From Pseudoselenomonas ruminantium (lineage in GTDB: Bacteria; Bacillota; Negativicutes; Selenomonadales; Selenomonadaceae), in the NCBI GenBank assembly GCA_902780915.1, contig CACZHK010000001.1:62001-126000 (forward strand): a stretch of DNA of 64,000 bases, in the 5' to 3' direction. The notes under the pieces were generated by a model. The model searched no databases, was not told the DNA's origin, and was given only the letters and a program-made list of their open reading frames with translations. The position numbers and the translations under genes are program-made. This document shows, piece after piece, positions 37,381 through 45,221 of this stretch; positions within the stretch are counted from its first letter, which is position 1, and each line of letters opens with the position of its first letter.

Positions 37381-39422
37381 CAAAGCACATTCTCCTCCCG
37401 CATCGCTGTGATGCCTTCCCTTTCCAAACGATCCATCACCATCTGGCAGACGCTTTCATCCGCGTCGGGCAGCAAGATATAAAACGCCCCCTGACGCTCG
37501 CCCATAAAGTCCTCGTTCCTGATCACCTTGCCGCAGATGCCGTCCAGTTCTTCGTAGCTGCGTCCCTCCTGGGAAACTTTCAAGATGCCCAGCGGCATCT
37601 CCCCCTGCATCTTGCGGCGTTCCCTCAGCTCCTGCAGGATTTCTCCAAAAGCCTCCTCGCGGAGGATCCTGGTACCGCTGTAATAGCGCTTCTCCTGGGC
37701 CTCGGCCTCATACTGATAGGCCCTGCCTATGGAGGCAGAGATCAGGCGCATGGTAATGGAGAAAAGATTCTGATGATAAAGGCTCCACTTGCTGAAATCC
37801 AGGCCAAAGATCTCCACCACTCCGATGACCTGCTCTTGATAGAGGATTGGAGCTGCCAGATCCGGAGTATCCTTTACCAGTTCCCGATTGACATAGATAT
37901 TTTTCTCGGCAATGAGATTCTTCAGATAGTCGTATTCTTCCACCCTCAGTGACCTGGGCTGCTGGAAGGCCAGGCGTCCCTTTCGCACCTTCTGCCGCAG
38001 GTAATAGCCATCCTTGCCCAGGACATAGACAGCAATATCCTCCACCCCCATGACCTGGGCAGTGACTCCTGCCGCCTGGGTGAAGATATTCTCTGTGGCT
38101 ACGCTATCCAAATTGCGTATAATTCGGTAAAGTCTGCCTATACTGTCATCGGAATTCACAATCTGGCGATATAGCCTGTCTTTCACCACTACGCATTCAT
38201 CATAAAGCGAGCGCAAGAAATCATAGCGCTCCTGTGCCTGCTCCGCATGCCACTGGCTGCTTTGCCTCTCAAAGGCCCTGGCATCGGCAAAATAACCGGT
38301 GAAGACCGCCACGAAGAGGTAAGCCACGAAGTGCAGCAAATGCTCAGGCATATACATGAGCGCCACCGCATTTGCTCCTGCTTTGAGCAGAACGCCCAGA
38401 AGTATGGCAGAAGAAAACATCATGGCAAGCAGCGACTGTCCTTTGCCATAGATTATGCCCATGGCTCCTATATAGGCAAAATTCAGGTCAAAGTAGATGG
38501 CAGGATTGACAGTGGTGCCACCTTGGAAATAGGCCACAATCACCATCAACAGGGCACCAGCGATATTTTCTGCATAGGGAACGAGTTTCCCCTTCCACTC
38601 CTGCACCCTAAGGTTCCGCCTGTCGCGGCGTGCGGACATCTGCCGTGCCTCGCCCTGGTCTTTCACAGCCGCATAAGTCATGGCCAGCCCATCCTTCAGG
38701 CTGTATCTGGGACTCCAGCCGATTTCTGCCCGTACCTGGCTGCTATCGGGCAAGCTCCCCCCGAAGGAACCTTCTCCCACCCCCAGGCTGAGAGGGCTGC
38801 CCGACACCTCGCCAATGGCCCGAGCCAACTCCTTGGCACTTGCAGGCTGCCCTGAGGCAATCGCCAGGGATTCTCCTGCAAAATCACGGGCCACTGCCCT
38901 GAAGACGGCATAGGCAGCATCGGCAGCGTAGAGGAACTCCCGCTTCTCATCCAGGTCAATAAACCCGGGACGGCTCTCTCCTGCAATTGCCGCCTCCAGC
39001 CAGTCAGCTATCAGCCCTTCCTCCGGTTTCTGGCCTGGGCCGTAGATTTCTGGCAGCCTGAGGAAGGAAACACTCATGCGCTCTCCCCGCCAGGCAGAAG
39101 CTACTCTTTCCATCAGTTCAGCTGTTTCCTGCGCAGCATCCAAAGGCTCCAGGAGGAAAAAACGCCTCACCTCATGCTCTCGGCACATAGCCAGGATTTC
39201 GTTCAGCTCCGGCGCCCATACCTTCGGCTCCGCCTGACAATCCGGCACATAGAGCACCACTGGCACATTGTGTATGCGGAAGACCTCCTCCGGTGCAGGG
39301 AAATCTTTCGTCAGGACGTAGAAATCCCAGCCCTCCTTGGCAAAGAGCCTCTGCAGGGTATCCTGCCAGAAAACCTGCCTGCCCGCCAAGAGCACCTTTT
39401 CATTCAGCTTGCCTGCCACCAA
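37380..39422 (-). CDS. pelD: PelD c-di-GMP receptor with N-terminal SDR-like domain
   Basis: A 680-residue inner-membrane regulator. Residues about 1-255 resemble an NAD-dependent epimerase/SDR (FLRLPEIYGPGQ, EFLYAADAAYAVFRAV, SQVRAEIGWSPRYSLKDGL), but the glycine motif (LLAGRQVFWQD) is degraded and no YxxxK is seen, so it may be inactive. Four membrane helices follow (about 283-380), then a coiled coil, a GAF domain (about 440-565) and a degenerate GGDEF domain. The I-site RNED (Arg635-Asp638) is kept five residues before QGAFY (644-648), which replaces GGDEF: a c-di-GMP receptor, not a cyclase. The start is TTG and uncertain. It follows holA by 20 bases. Confidence 0.92.
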   Translation of the reverse strand: MVAGKLNEKVLLAGRQVFWQDTLQRLFAKEGWDFYVLTKDFPAPEEVFRIHNVPVVLYVPDCQAEPKVWAPELNEILAMCREHEVRRFFLLEPLDAAQETAELMERVASAWRGERMSVSFLRLPEIYGPGQKPEEGLIADWLEAAIAGESRPGFIDLDEKREFLYAADAAYAVFRAVARDFAGESLAIASGQPASAKELARAIGEVSGSPLSLGVGEGSFGGSLPDSSQVRAEIGWSPRYSLKDGLAMTYAAVKDQGEARQMSARRDRRNLRVQEWKGKLVPYAENIAGALLMVIVAYFQGGTTVNPAIYFDLNFAYIGAMGIIYGKGQSLLAMMFSSAILLGVLLKAGANAVALMYMPEHLLHFVAYLFVAVFTGYFADARAFERQSSQWHAEQAQERYDFLRSLYDECVVVKDRLYRQIVNSDDSIGRLYRIIRNLDSVATENIFTQAAGVTAQVMGVEDIAVYVLGKDGYYLRQKVRKGRLAFQQPRSLRVEEYDYLKNLIAEKNIYVNRELVKDTPDLAAPILYQEQVIGVVEIFGLDFSKWSLYHQNLFSITMRLISASIGRAYQYEAEAQEKRYYSGTRILREEAFGEILQELRERRKMQGEMPLGILKVSQEGRSYEELDGICGKVIRNEDFMGERQGAFYILLPDADESVCQMVMDRLEREGITAMREENVL

Positions 39423-39442
39423 AACTCAACCCCATTCCGCTT

Positions 39443-40483
39443 TCATATCCCCTGCCTCCGGCAGAGAAGAATAATGGCGTGTTCCAGAACCTCCTCGCCG
39501 GCCTGCCCCATCTTGAGCTTGTAATCCGCATCAATCAGCTCCAGCATAGCCATCTTCAGCACCTCTTCCGAAAATCTCTCCGCCGCCTGTCCAAGCTTTT
39601 CCGCAATGAAGGGATTCAGCTCCAGCGGCTTTGCCAAAGCCTTGCCACGCACCCCCTGGGCCATGAGCACCCTGGCCTGCCAGAGCTGACGCACATGACG
39701 GGTCAGCATGGCCAGAATGATGGTGAAATACGTCCCCTCCTGCAACTGTCGCTTCAAAAGTGCCAGAGCCTTGCCCGCCTGCTTATTGCTCACCGCATCC
39801 AGCAGGGCAAAATTTGACACCTCAGGCAGGGAGGCAAAGACTTGCTTGAGGTCACTGAGGGAAATGCGCCGCTCCCTGGTATAGAGGGACAGCTTGTCAA
39901 ACTCCTTGTCCAGGAAATCCAGGGAAATGGGCTGCATGAGGCTCACCGCCCCGTGGAAATATGCGGCTGCCTCAGGCTCAAGCTCTTTCTTCAGTTCATG
40001 CAGCTTGGCCCTGAGCCAATCATCGATGTTCCAGGCTCGCAGAGCCTCTGCTTCCAGCACCAGCCCGGCTTTTTCCAAAGCCTTGTATATTTTCTTGCGC
40101 TTGTCAGGCTTGTCGCCGGAAATGAAGATCACATAGCTGTAGGGAGGCATATCCTCAAAGAGAGATATGAGCCTTGCGACCTGCTTTTCCCTCTCCTTGC
40201 CCGCCTCTGCCTTGGCCGCCTTGAAGAGAGGCGTGTCCTGCACCAGCAGCACATTCTTCTCCGCAAAGAAGGGAGCTGTCTCGATATTGCCCATCAGGGT
40301 CTCAAGCCCTATCTCCCCTGTAAATTTCTGCAAGGCATCATCAAAATCCTCTTTGCCAGAACCTAAACGATGCAAAATTGCCCGCTTGGCTTTCTCGATG
40401 TAATAATGCTCCTCTCCCGCCAGCAAAAAAATATGAGGCAGCTCACCGCTGCCCAGCCTGCCCATGAATTCACTGTATTTCAT
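39443..40483 (-). CDS. holA: DNA polymerase III delta subunit
   Basis: Clamp-loader subunit that opens the sliding clamp. It has 346 residues beginning MKYSEFMGRLGSGELPHIFLLAGEEHYYIEKAKRAI (read in parts), with typical family features FVFISGDK-like YSYVIFISGDKPDKRKKIYKAL and the C-terminal LLKRQLQEGTYFTIILAMLTRHVRQL domain. The start at 40483 has GAGGAAG upstream. The longer frame covers the gap to the helicase gene. It is immediately upstream of pelD in the same direction, so the pel genes may receive read-through. Confidence 0.95.
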   Translation of the reverse strand: MKYSEFMGRLGSGELPHIFLLAGEEHYYIEKAKRAILHRLGSGKEDFDDALQKFTGEIGLETLMGNIETAPFFAEKNVLLVQDTPLFKAAKAEAGKEREKQVARLISLFEDMPPYSYVIFISGDKPDKRKKIYKALEKAGLVLEAEALRAWNIDDWLRAKLHELKKELEPEAAAYFHGAVSLMQPISLDFLDKEFDKLSLYTRERRISLSDLKQVFASLPEVSNFALLDAVSNKQAGKALALLKRQLQEGTYFTIILAMLTRHVRQLWQARVLMAQGVRGKALAKPLELNPFIAEKLGQAAERFSEEVLKMAMLELIDADYKLKMGQAGEEVLEHAIILLCRRQGI

Positions 40484-40618
40484 TGGGAAACACTTCCTCG
40501 CTAATCTATGTCCTATCACAAGTATTTTCAGTATACAGAAAAGGTACTGCCATTTCAAGCAGTACCCCTTCCCTGCCATCCTTTGCAGTTGCAGCTCATG
40601 CAATAAGAAACTTCATGC

Positions 40619-43276
40619 TCAGACGTTTTTCAGATATTTCCTGGGAATAGCATGGACAAAGGGGCTGATATGGCGGCTGTGACCATACTGCCGCTGGTTC
40701 CAGGAGAGGAAGAGCTGCTTCTTAGCTCGGGTTATGCCCACGTAGAAGAGCCTCTGCTCCTCAGACAGCTTCCCCTTCTCCTGGGCATGGAAGCCCGGAA
40801 AGGTACCCTCCTGCAATCCCGCCAGAAATACGTAATCAAATTCGCTGCCCTTGGCCTGATGCACGGTGATGATGGGAATCTGGGGCCGCTGGTTCAAAGC
40901 TTCCAGCTCCGTATTGGAAAGGGTGGTGTATTGGAGGAATCTTGAGAGAGCATCCAAAGGGCACAGAGAAACATCGTCCAAATCTCTGGCCTGCAGGTAA
41001 AGCTCCCGCAAGTTCTGGATGCGCTGTTCCTCCCTGTGGCGCTGATAGTATTCCTTCACGCCTCCGCGCAGGACAATTTCCGTGATCAGTTTCCACGGTC
41101 TCAAGAGAGGTGCCTGCTGGCGAAAACTTGCCATCAGCTCTGCCATTTCCCCAAACATTCCCTGCCACTTCTCAAAATAGGACCGCCGTTCCTCAGTACG
41201 CGGTACTATATCGTGCTCCAGGGCATAGTTCAGTATATCCGCCGTAGCCCTTATGTCAGCCATGGCATCATGGGAGGAAACATGCTCTGCCTGGAAATGT
41301 TCAGACAAGAACTCCAGCTTGTGATTTGGCAGGTTCGGATAGAAACGCCTGAAAATTTCCAGCGTGTCGTAGTAACAGGGATATTCAAGCGGTGGCATCC
41401 CCAGCCTCGCAAGCTCGCTGCCCAAAATGCCCAAATCATAAGTGACGTTGTGCCCCACCAGCACGCAACCTCTGGCAAAATTGCAGAACTCCTCCAGCAC
41501 CTGCCGGGGATTTTCCCCATGCTTCTGCAAATAAGCATCCGTAAGGCCATGCACTCTTACAGACTGGCCCACTAACTTGTCAGGGCGCAGATTCCGATAG
41601 AACTCCTCGACCACAGTGCCGTCCGGGGCAAGGCGGATGCCTGCAATCTGTATGATCTCATCACGGGTGATGTCCACCCCCGTGGACTCCACATCAAAGG
41701 CCACCACATGGCCCTGAGCCATGGCCTCCATCAAGTCGCTGTAAGGATCTCCTTTGCTTCTTGCCCCCACCTCCAGAAAGTCAGTCAGCTTCAACCCCGT
41801 CCGCCTTACCTCCTCTGCTCCGATGGCCTTGATGGTGGCAGGGCCGATGCCCTTGCCGAAGCGGGACAGCAAGCGTATCAGGCTGGCTGCATCGTGCTTG
41901 TTCACGGCCAGATGCAGGAAGCCCAGCACATCCTTGATTTCCTGGCGGCGGAAGAAGCGCATCTCATCAATCAGCATAAAGGGCAGCCTTTCCTCTTCCG
42001 GCAGGTTCCTGCCCAAAGAGCGGAACTGGGCAGACAAGTCCTTATTGTAGCGATTGCTGCGGGTAAGAATACATACTCTCGAATAATCATGCACGGGCAA
42101 ATGCTGGATGCGGTAGTAAATCCATTGCGCCTCCTCGGCAAACTCCGTGGCTCCCTTGAGCTCGATGGGTTCCCCCTCCTCGGGGCTTTCCGCGGTCAGC
42201 CCCTCGGGATAAATGGCTGAGACCCTTTCAGGGAAGAAGGACTGCAAACAGGCAAAGGAAGCATTCAAAAGCATTTTGGTAGCCCGATAGTTCTCATGCA
42301 GCACAATGCGCCGAGGGCGGTAATCCCGCTGGTAGCTTCGAAGCACCTTCTCCGGCCTTGATCCCCGCCATTCGTAGATGGTCTGGAAGTAGTCCCCGCA
42401 GAGCAGCAGGCGGCTCATGCCGAAGATACGGGAAATGATGCTGTACTCCAGCTCGCTGGTGTCCTGCACCTCATCAATGCTGATATAGGCAAAGCGCCTG
42501 GCCCAGTTGCCTGCAATCTCGGGATTCATCAAGAGCTGCTGGGCATTGACGATGAGATCGGTAAAATCCAGCCCGTGCATATCCACCAGCCGTTCATCGT
42601 AAGCGGCGGCAAGCCCGGGTCCCCATTTCTGCCAGCCCTCGTAAAGCTGGGGGTAGAACTCATAGCGGTCATCTATGGCCAGAGCCTTCACTTTTTCTGG
42701 CGTTTCCTCCATAAGCCTCCGCAAGACACGCTCATATTCCTGCTGCCGTCCTGCCAGGCTCTCTTCTTGCCTTGAGACAGCGGCCCTCCCTCCTTCAAGG
42801 TCAAAGACTGCCCGGCTTTCCTTGATTTGCCCCACCAGGCTCTGCAAGGCCCGCAAAGGCCAGCGGTTCTCGCTGATTTCCCTCAAAATGCTCTGGCAGT
42901 CCACTTCGTCCACGATGGCAAAGTCAGCAAAGAAATCTGCATGGCGCTTGGCCTCAGCCTTGATGAGGTCATAGCAGAAACCGTGGAAGGTGCGCACCAA
43001 CACCCTGCTCCCGGACTCGCCTGCCCGTTCCATGATGCGCTCCTGCATCTCCCGGCAAGCTTTGTTAGTGAAGGTCAGGCAGAGGATTTCCTCCGGCAAG
43101 GCCTTGCTCTGCCCGATGATGTTTGCCACCCGGCAGGACAGGGTATCTGTCTTGCCCGTGCCAGCCGGAGCCAGCAGGAGCACATGCTGCTCCAGTTCCT
43201 CTGCCGCCTCCCGCTGTTCCTTGTTCAGCCTCGCAAAAGCTGCCTGCCTTTCCGCCTCCTGCCTAACTTCGTCCAC
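40619..43276 (-). CDS. UvrD/PcrA-type helicase with inserted DnaQ-like 3'-5' exonuclease
   Basis: An 885-residue superfamily 1A helicase. Motif I LAPAGTGKT (35-43), Ia CLTFTNKACREMQ, II ISIDEVQDTSELEY (265-278), III LLLCGDYFQTIYEWRGS, IV HENYRAT, V ITVHQAKGSEFDYVFLAG (803-820) and VI LFYVGITRAKKQLFLS are complete. Between IV and V, residues about 522-682 form a full DEDDh exonuclease: VAFDVESTG (Asp528, Glu530), LVGHNVTYDLG (Asp614), SSHDAMADI (His669, Asp674). It should unwind DNA and trim 3' ends in repair or fork processing. The start is GTG with AAGGAGG seven bases upstream. Confidence 0.92.
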   Translation of the reverse strand: MDEVRQEAERQAAFARLNKEQREAAEELEQHVLLLAPAGTGKTDTLSCRVANIIGQSKALPEEILCLTFTNKACREMQERIMERAGESGSRVLVRTFHGFCYDLIKAEAKRHADFFADFAIVDEVDCQSILREISENRWPLRALQSLVGQIKESRAVFDLEGGRAAVSRQEESLAGRQQEYERVLRRLMEETPEKVKALAIDDRYEFYPQLYEGWQKWGPGLAAAYDERLVDMHGLDFTDLIVNAQQLLMNPEIAGNWARRFAYISIDEVQDTSELEYSIISRIFGMSRLLLCGDYFQTIYEWRGSRPEKVLRSYQRDYRPRRIVLHENYRATKMLLNASFACLQSFFPERVSAIYPEGLTAESPEEGEPIELKGATEFAEEAQWIYYRIQHLPVHDYSRVCILTRSNRYNKDLSAQFRSLGRNLPEEERLPFMLIDEMRFFRRQEIKDVLGFLHLAVNKHDAASLIRLLSRFGKGIGPATIKAIGAEEVRRTGLKLTDFLEVGARSKGDPYSDLMEAMAQGHVVAFDVESTGVDITRDEIIQIAGIRLAPDGTVVEEFYRNLRPDKLVGQSVRVHGLTDAYLQKHGENPRQVLEEFCNFARGCVLVGHNVTYDLGILGSELARLGMPPLEYPCYYDTLEIFRRFYPNLPNHKLEFLSEHFQAEHVSSHDAMADIRATADILNYALEHDIVPRTEERRSYFEKWQGMFGEMAELMASFRQQAPLLRPWKLITEIVLRGGVKEYYQRHREEQRIQNLRELYLQARDLDDVSLCPLDALSRFLQYTTLSNTELEALNQRPQIPIITVHQAKGSEFDYVFLAGLQEGTFPGFHAQEKGKLSEEQRLFYVGITRAKKQLFLSWNQRQYGHSRHISPFVHAIPRKYLKNV

Positions 43277-43314
43277 GCTGCCGCCTCCTTAACAGTTTCC
43301 ATAATCTGTAGTGG

Positions 43315-43344
43315 TATATACCAGCAAGGAAAAATCCCCCTCAA
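43315..43344 (-). promoter_or_regulatory. Possible promoter of the helicase-holA(-pel) transcript
   Basis: Minus strand TTGAGG (43339-43344), 18 bases, then TATATA with a TGn extension (43315-43320), about 40 bases before the helicase start. If right, it could also feed holA and the pel genes, because no obvious promoter lies in the 20-base holA-pelD gap. Confidence 0.5.
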
Positions 43345-43404
43345 TGCAGAAAACAAGCCAAAATCCCGGCCAAGGAAGAGCATTATATAGATGGTTTATC
43401 CACT

Positions 43405-43433
43405 AAGAAGACTTCTCACAAGGAAGTCTTCTT
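43405..43433. other. Palindrome at the 3' end of the polyferredoxin gene
   Basis: Arms AAGAAGACTTC and GAAGTCTTCTT with a seven-base loop. The stem includes the last codons and stop of the minus-strand gene. The T-run follows on the plus strand (TTTT), not the minus strand, so termination of the minus-strand gene is uncertain. It could instead protect the 3' end of the mRNA. Confidence 0.5.
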
Positions 43434-44270
43434 TTCATGGCATTTAATTGAAAATCCGAGAGACAAGGCCTGTTCCGGGCAAGCCGCCACGCATTCCCCG
43501 CAGCGGATGCACTCTGCTGCCCCGGGATTCCTGGCAGGATCCACCCCCATGTGGCAGACGCTCCGGCACTTGCCGCAGGCCACGCAGGCTTCCCGCCTAA
43601 GCTGCAAACGATAAAGGCTGATGCGGTTCAAAAGCCCATAAATAGCTCCCAGGGGACAAAGGGACTTGCAGAAAAAACGATAGTTCAGCATGCTCCCTAT
43701 GATAACCAGCGCCAGTATCAGGGACTTCCAGGCAAAGAGCCCTCCCAGCACCTGCCGAAATTCTGGATGGACCGCCAGAAGCGGCAGTCCTGCCTCCAAT
43801 GTGCCCACCGGGCAAATGTACTCGCAGAAGGTCGGGCGGCCAGCGCCGGAAAAGTCTGTCCAGAGCAAGGGGAGCAGCAAGACAAATATTAGCAGGATAA
43901 AGTATTTAGCATAGAGCAGGGGCACCCACAGGCTTCGCTTCGGCATGGGAACCTTATGCAGGAGCTCCTGAAACAATCCGAAAGGGCAGAGAAAGCCGCA
44001 GATGAAACGCCCCAGGAGCACGCCCACAGCCAGCAAAAAACCCGCAACGTAATAACTGAACCAGAAACCTGCCGAGGTGATGACTGCCTGCAAAGCCCCT
44101 ATAGGGCAGGCAAAAGCCGCCGCAGGACAAGAATAGCAGTTAAGCCCAGGCACGCACAGGCTCTTCCACTCTCCCTTGCAGAGCCTGCCCGACAGGAAAT
44201 TATCCAGCTGAGGATTGCTCATGAAAAAGGCCAGCATCTGGATGAGCTTGCGCCTGATTGATTGCCGCAA
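43416..44270 (-). CDS. Membrane 4Fe-4S polyferredoxin (NapH/NosR-like)
   Basis: A 284-residue inner-membrane protein with about five helices. It has paired cysteine motifs of the NapH/NosR type facing the membrane (GRFICGFLCPFG, CEYICPVGTLEAG, FFCKSLCPLGAIYG) and a C-terminal two-cluster ferredoxin (CVACGKCRSVCHMG and CIRCGECVAACPEQ). It probably carries electrons from the quinone pool or a cytoplasmic ferredoxin to an exported redox partner. The TTG start has GGGGG eight bases upstream. It ends the TlpA-CXXC-polyferredoxin run. Confidence 0.88.
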   Translation of the reverse strand: MRQSIRRKLIQMLAFFMSNPQLDNFLSGRLCKGEWKSLCVPGLNCYSCPAAAFACPIGALQAVITSAGFWFSYYVAGFLLAVGVLLGRFICGFLCPFGLFQELLHKVPMPKRSLWVPLLYAKYFILLIFVLLLPLLWTDFSGAGRPTFCEYICPVGTLEAGLPLLAVHPEFRQVLGGLFAWKSLILALVIIGSMLNYRFFCKSLCPLGAIYGLLNRISLYRLQLRREACVACGKCRSVCHMGVDPARNPGAAECIRCGECVAACPEQALSLGFSIKCHEKKTSL

Positions 44271-44282
44271 GTCACACGCCCC

Positions 44283-44432
44283 CTAGCCCAGTCCAATACA
44301 TTCCATGCAGACTCGCACAGCCTTGCGCAGGACGATGCCTGCTTCTCCCCGATTAACACCATAGGCCACACTGATGGCAGCCAGCAGCAAAGCTCCCGCC
44401 TGGAAAAACAACCGCCTTTTCTCCTCACTCAT
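44283..44432 (-). CDS. Small membrane CXXC protein (CD1871A-like, 49 aa)
   Basis: Read directly from the sequence: 49 residues with one membrane helix (LFFQAGALLLAAISVAYGV), then RGEAGIVLRKAVRVCMECIGLG at the end. A C-terminal Cys-x-x-Cys followed by IGLG and a Gly stop is typical of the CD1871A-type small CXXC proteins that accompany TlpA-like and 4Fe-4S genes. The ATG at 44432 overlaps the TlpA gene by eight bases. It ends 12 bases before the polyferredoxin start. The family name is from memory and the role is unknown, probably electron or thiol relay. Confidence 0.85.
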   Translation of the reverse strand: MSEEKRRLFFQAGALLLAAISVAYGVNRGEAGIVLRKAVRVCMECIGLG

Positions 44433-44976
44433 GGAGATATTTCTTCACAAATGCCTTGTAGGCATCTACATCGGCTCCCACCACGGGACTGCCCACCACT
44501 TTTCCCTCCGCATCCACGAAAATGGTCGTAGGCACAGCCTCCACGTCTTCAAGGTACCTCATGAGGGATTCATCCGGCACGATATTCAAGAACTCCGCTC
44601 CTGCCTTACCCAAAATATTCTTCGCCGTACCTATGGTCTCAACATCCTGCGCGTCCCTGACATCGCAGATTATTCCCACTATCTGGGCCCCCTCAGGCAT
44701 ATTCCTGGCCCATGCCCCCAGTTCCGGCATTTCACCAATGCAGGGCGGGCAGAAGGTGCCCCAGATATTAACCACGGTGATTTTCTTTTGGGCAAAGATT
44801 TCATTTGTCACTTCATTACCCTGCAAATCCCTGGCCTTGAAAGACGGGAAATCCTTCTGGCCCTGCTGGGCAGCAGCATTCGTTACTGGTTGCTCTGCCA
44901 CCTCCGAGCTGCACCCCACCAGGAAAAAACCTGCCGCAAGCATCATGATGCCCCCTGCCTGCCATAAAGCCTTCAT
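44425..44976 (-). CDS. TlpA-family thioredoxin-like lipoprotein
   Basis: A 183-residue exported lipoprotein: lipobox LVGC with Cys22 as the anchor. The thioredoxin fold follows, with the redox motif CPPC in NIWGTFCPPCIGEMPEL and the cis-Pro region VPTTIFVDAEGKVVG. It would reduce or rearrange extracytoplasmic disulfides while attached to the membrane. I start at 44976, nine bases after AGGAG. An ATG two codons earlier would be too close. The CXXC and polyferredoxin genes downstream probably supply its electrons. Confidence 0.9.
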   Translation of the reverse strand: MKALWQAGGIMMLAAGFFLVGCSSEVAEQPVTNAAAQQGQKDFPSFKARDLQGNEVTNEIFAQKKITVVNIWGTFCPPCIGEMPELGAWARNMPEGAQIVGIICDVRDAQDVETIGTAKNILGKAGAEFLNIVPDESLMRYLEDVEAVPTTIFVDAEGKVVGSPVVGADVDAYKAFVKKYLHE

Positions 44977-45221
44977 AACCATCCTCTCCTTTCAACAATC
45001 GCTCTTTGTTAGATTCGTCCTTCCTTGCCATCCCCCTGCCTCCAAAGCATAAAAATTATCCGCTTCAGTCAGACATCGGACCAGGGCGTGTTGATTAAAT
45101 GAACTTGGCCCCCCTGCCTCCTCTTGGCAAAAGCTCTGCCACCGTAACAATTCCTATGCCGATAACGCTTGCGCCCCTTGGTGACCTCCCAAATCTTCCT
45201 AAATCCTCTCTTCCTTGTATA
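44977..45221. other. Non-coding gap of about 245 bases
   Basis: It lies between the PheC-like gene and the TlpA gene. I see no convincing gene, terminator or riboswitch here. Short frames exist but lack start signals or overlap the flanking genes in another frame. Confidence 0.6.

Noticed and set aside
37380..38160. PelD as an active diguanylate cyclase
   Set aside because: The GGDEF position reads QGAFY, so catalytic residues are missing; only the RxxD binding site remains.
38658..39422. N-terminal PelD domain as an active UDP-sugar epimerase
   Set aside because: The glycine-rich NAD motif is degraded and I find no YxxxK pair; scored as SDR-like and probably non-catalytic.
43405..43433. 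Hairpin as a normal terminator for the minus-strand polyferredoxin gene
   Set aside because: The stem includes the stop codon and the T-run lies on the wrong strand; listed only as a palindrome.
44816..45031. Short frame starting after an excellent GGAGGCAGGGGG site upstream of the TlpA gene
   Set aside because: Most of it overlaps the TlpA coding sequence in another frame and the peptide shows no recognisable pattern. The site may be chance, though it is the best unused ribosome site in the window.
45095..45200. Segment resembling the 16S rRNA string GCAAGCGTTATC
   Set aside because: Only about a dozen bases match and the flanks do not continue as rRNA; coincidence.
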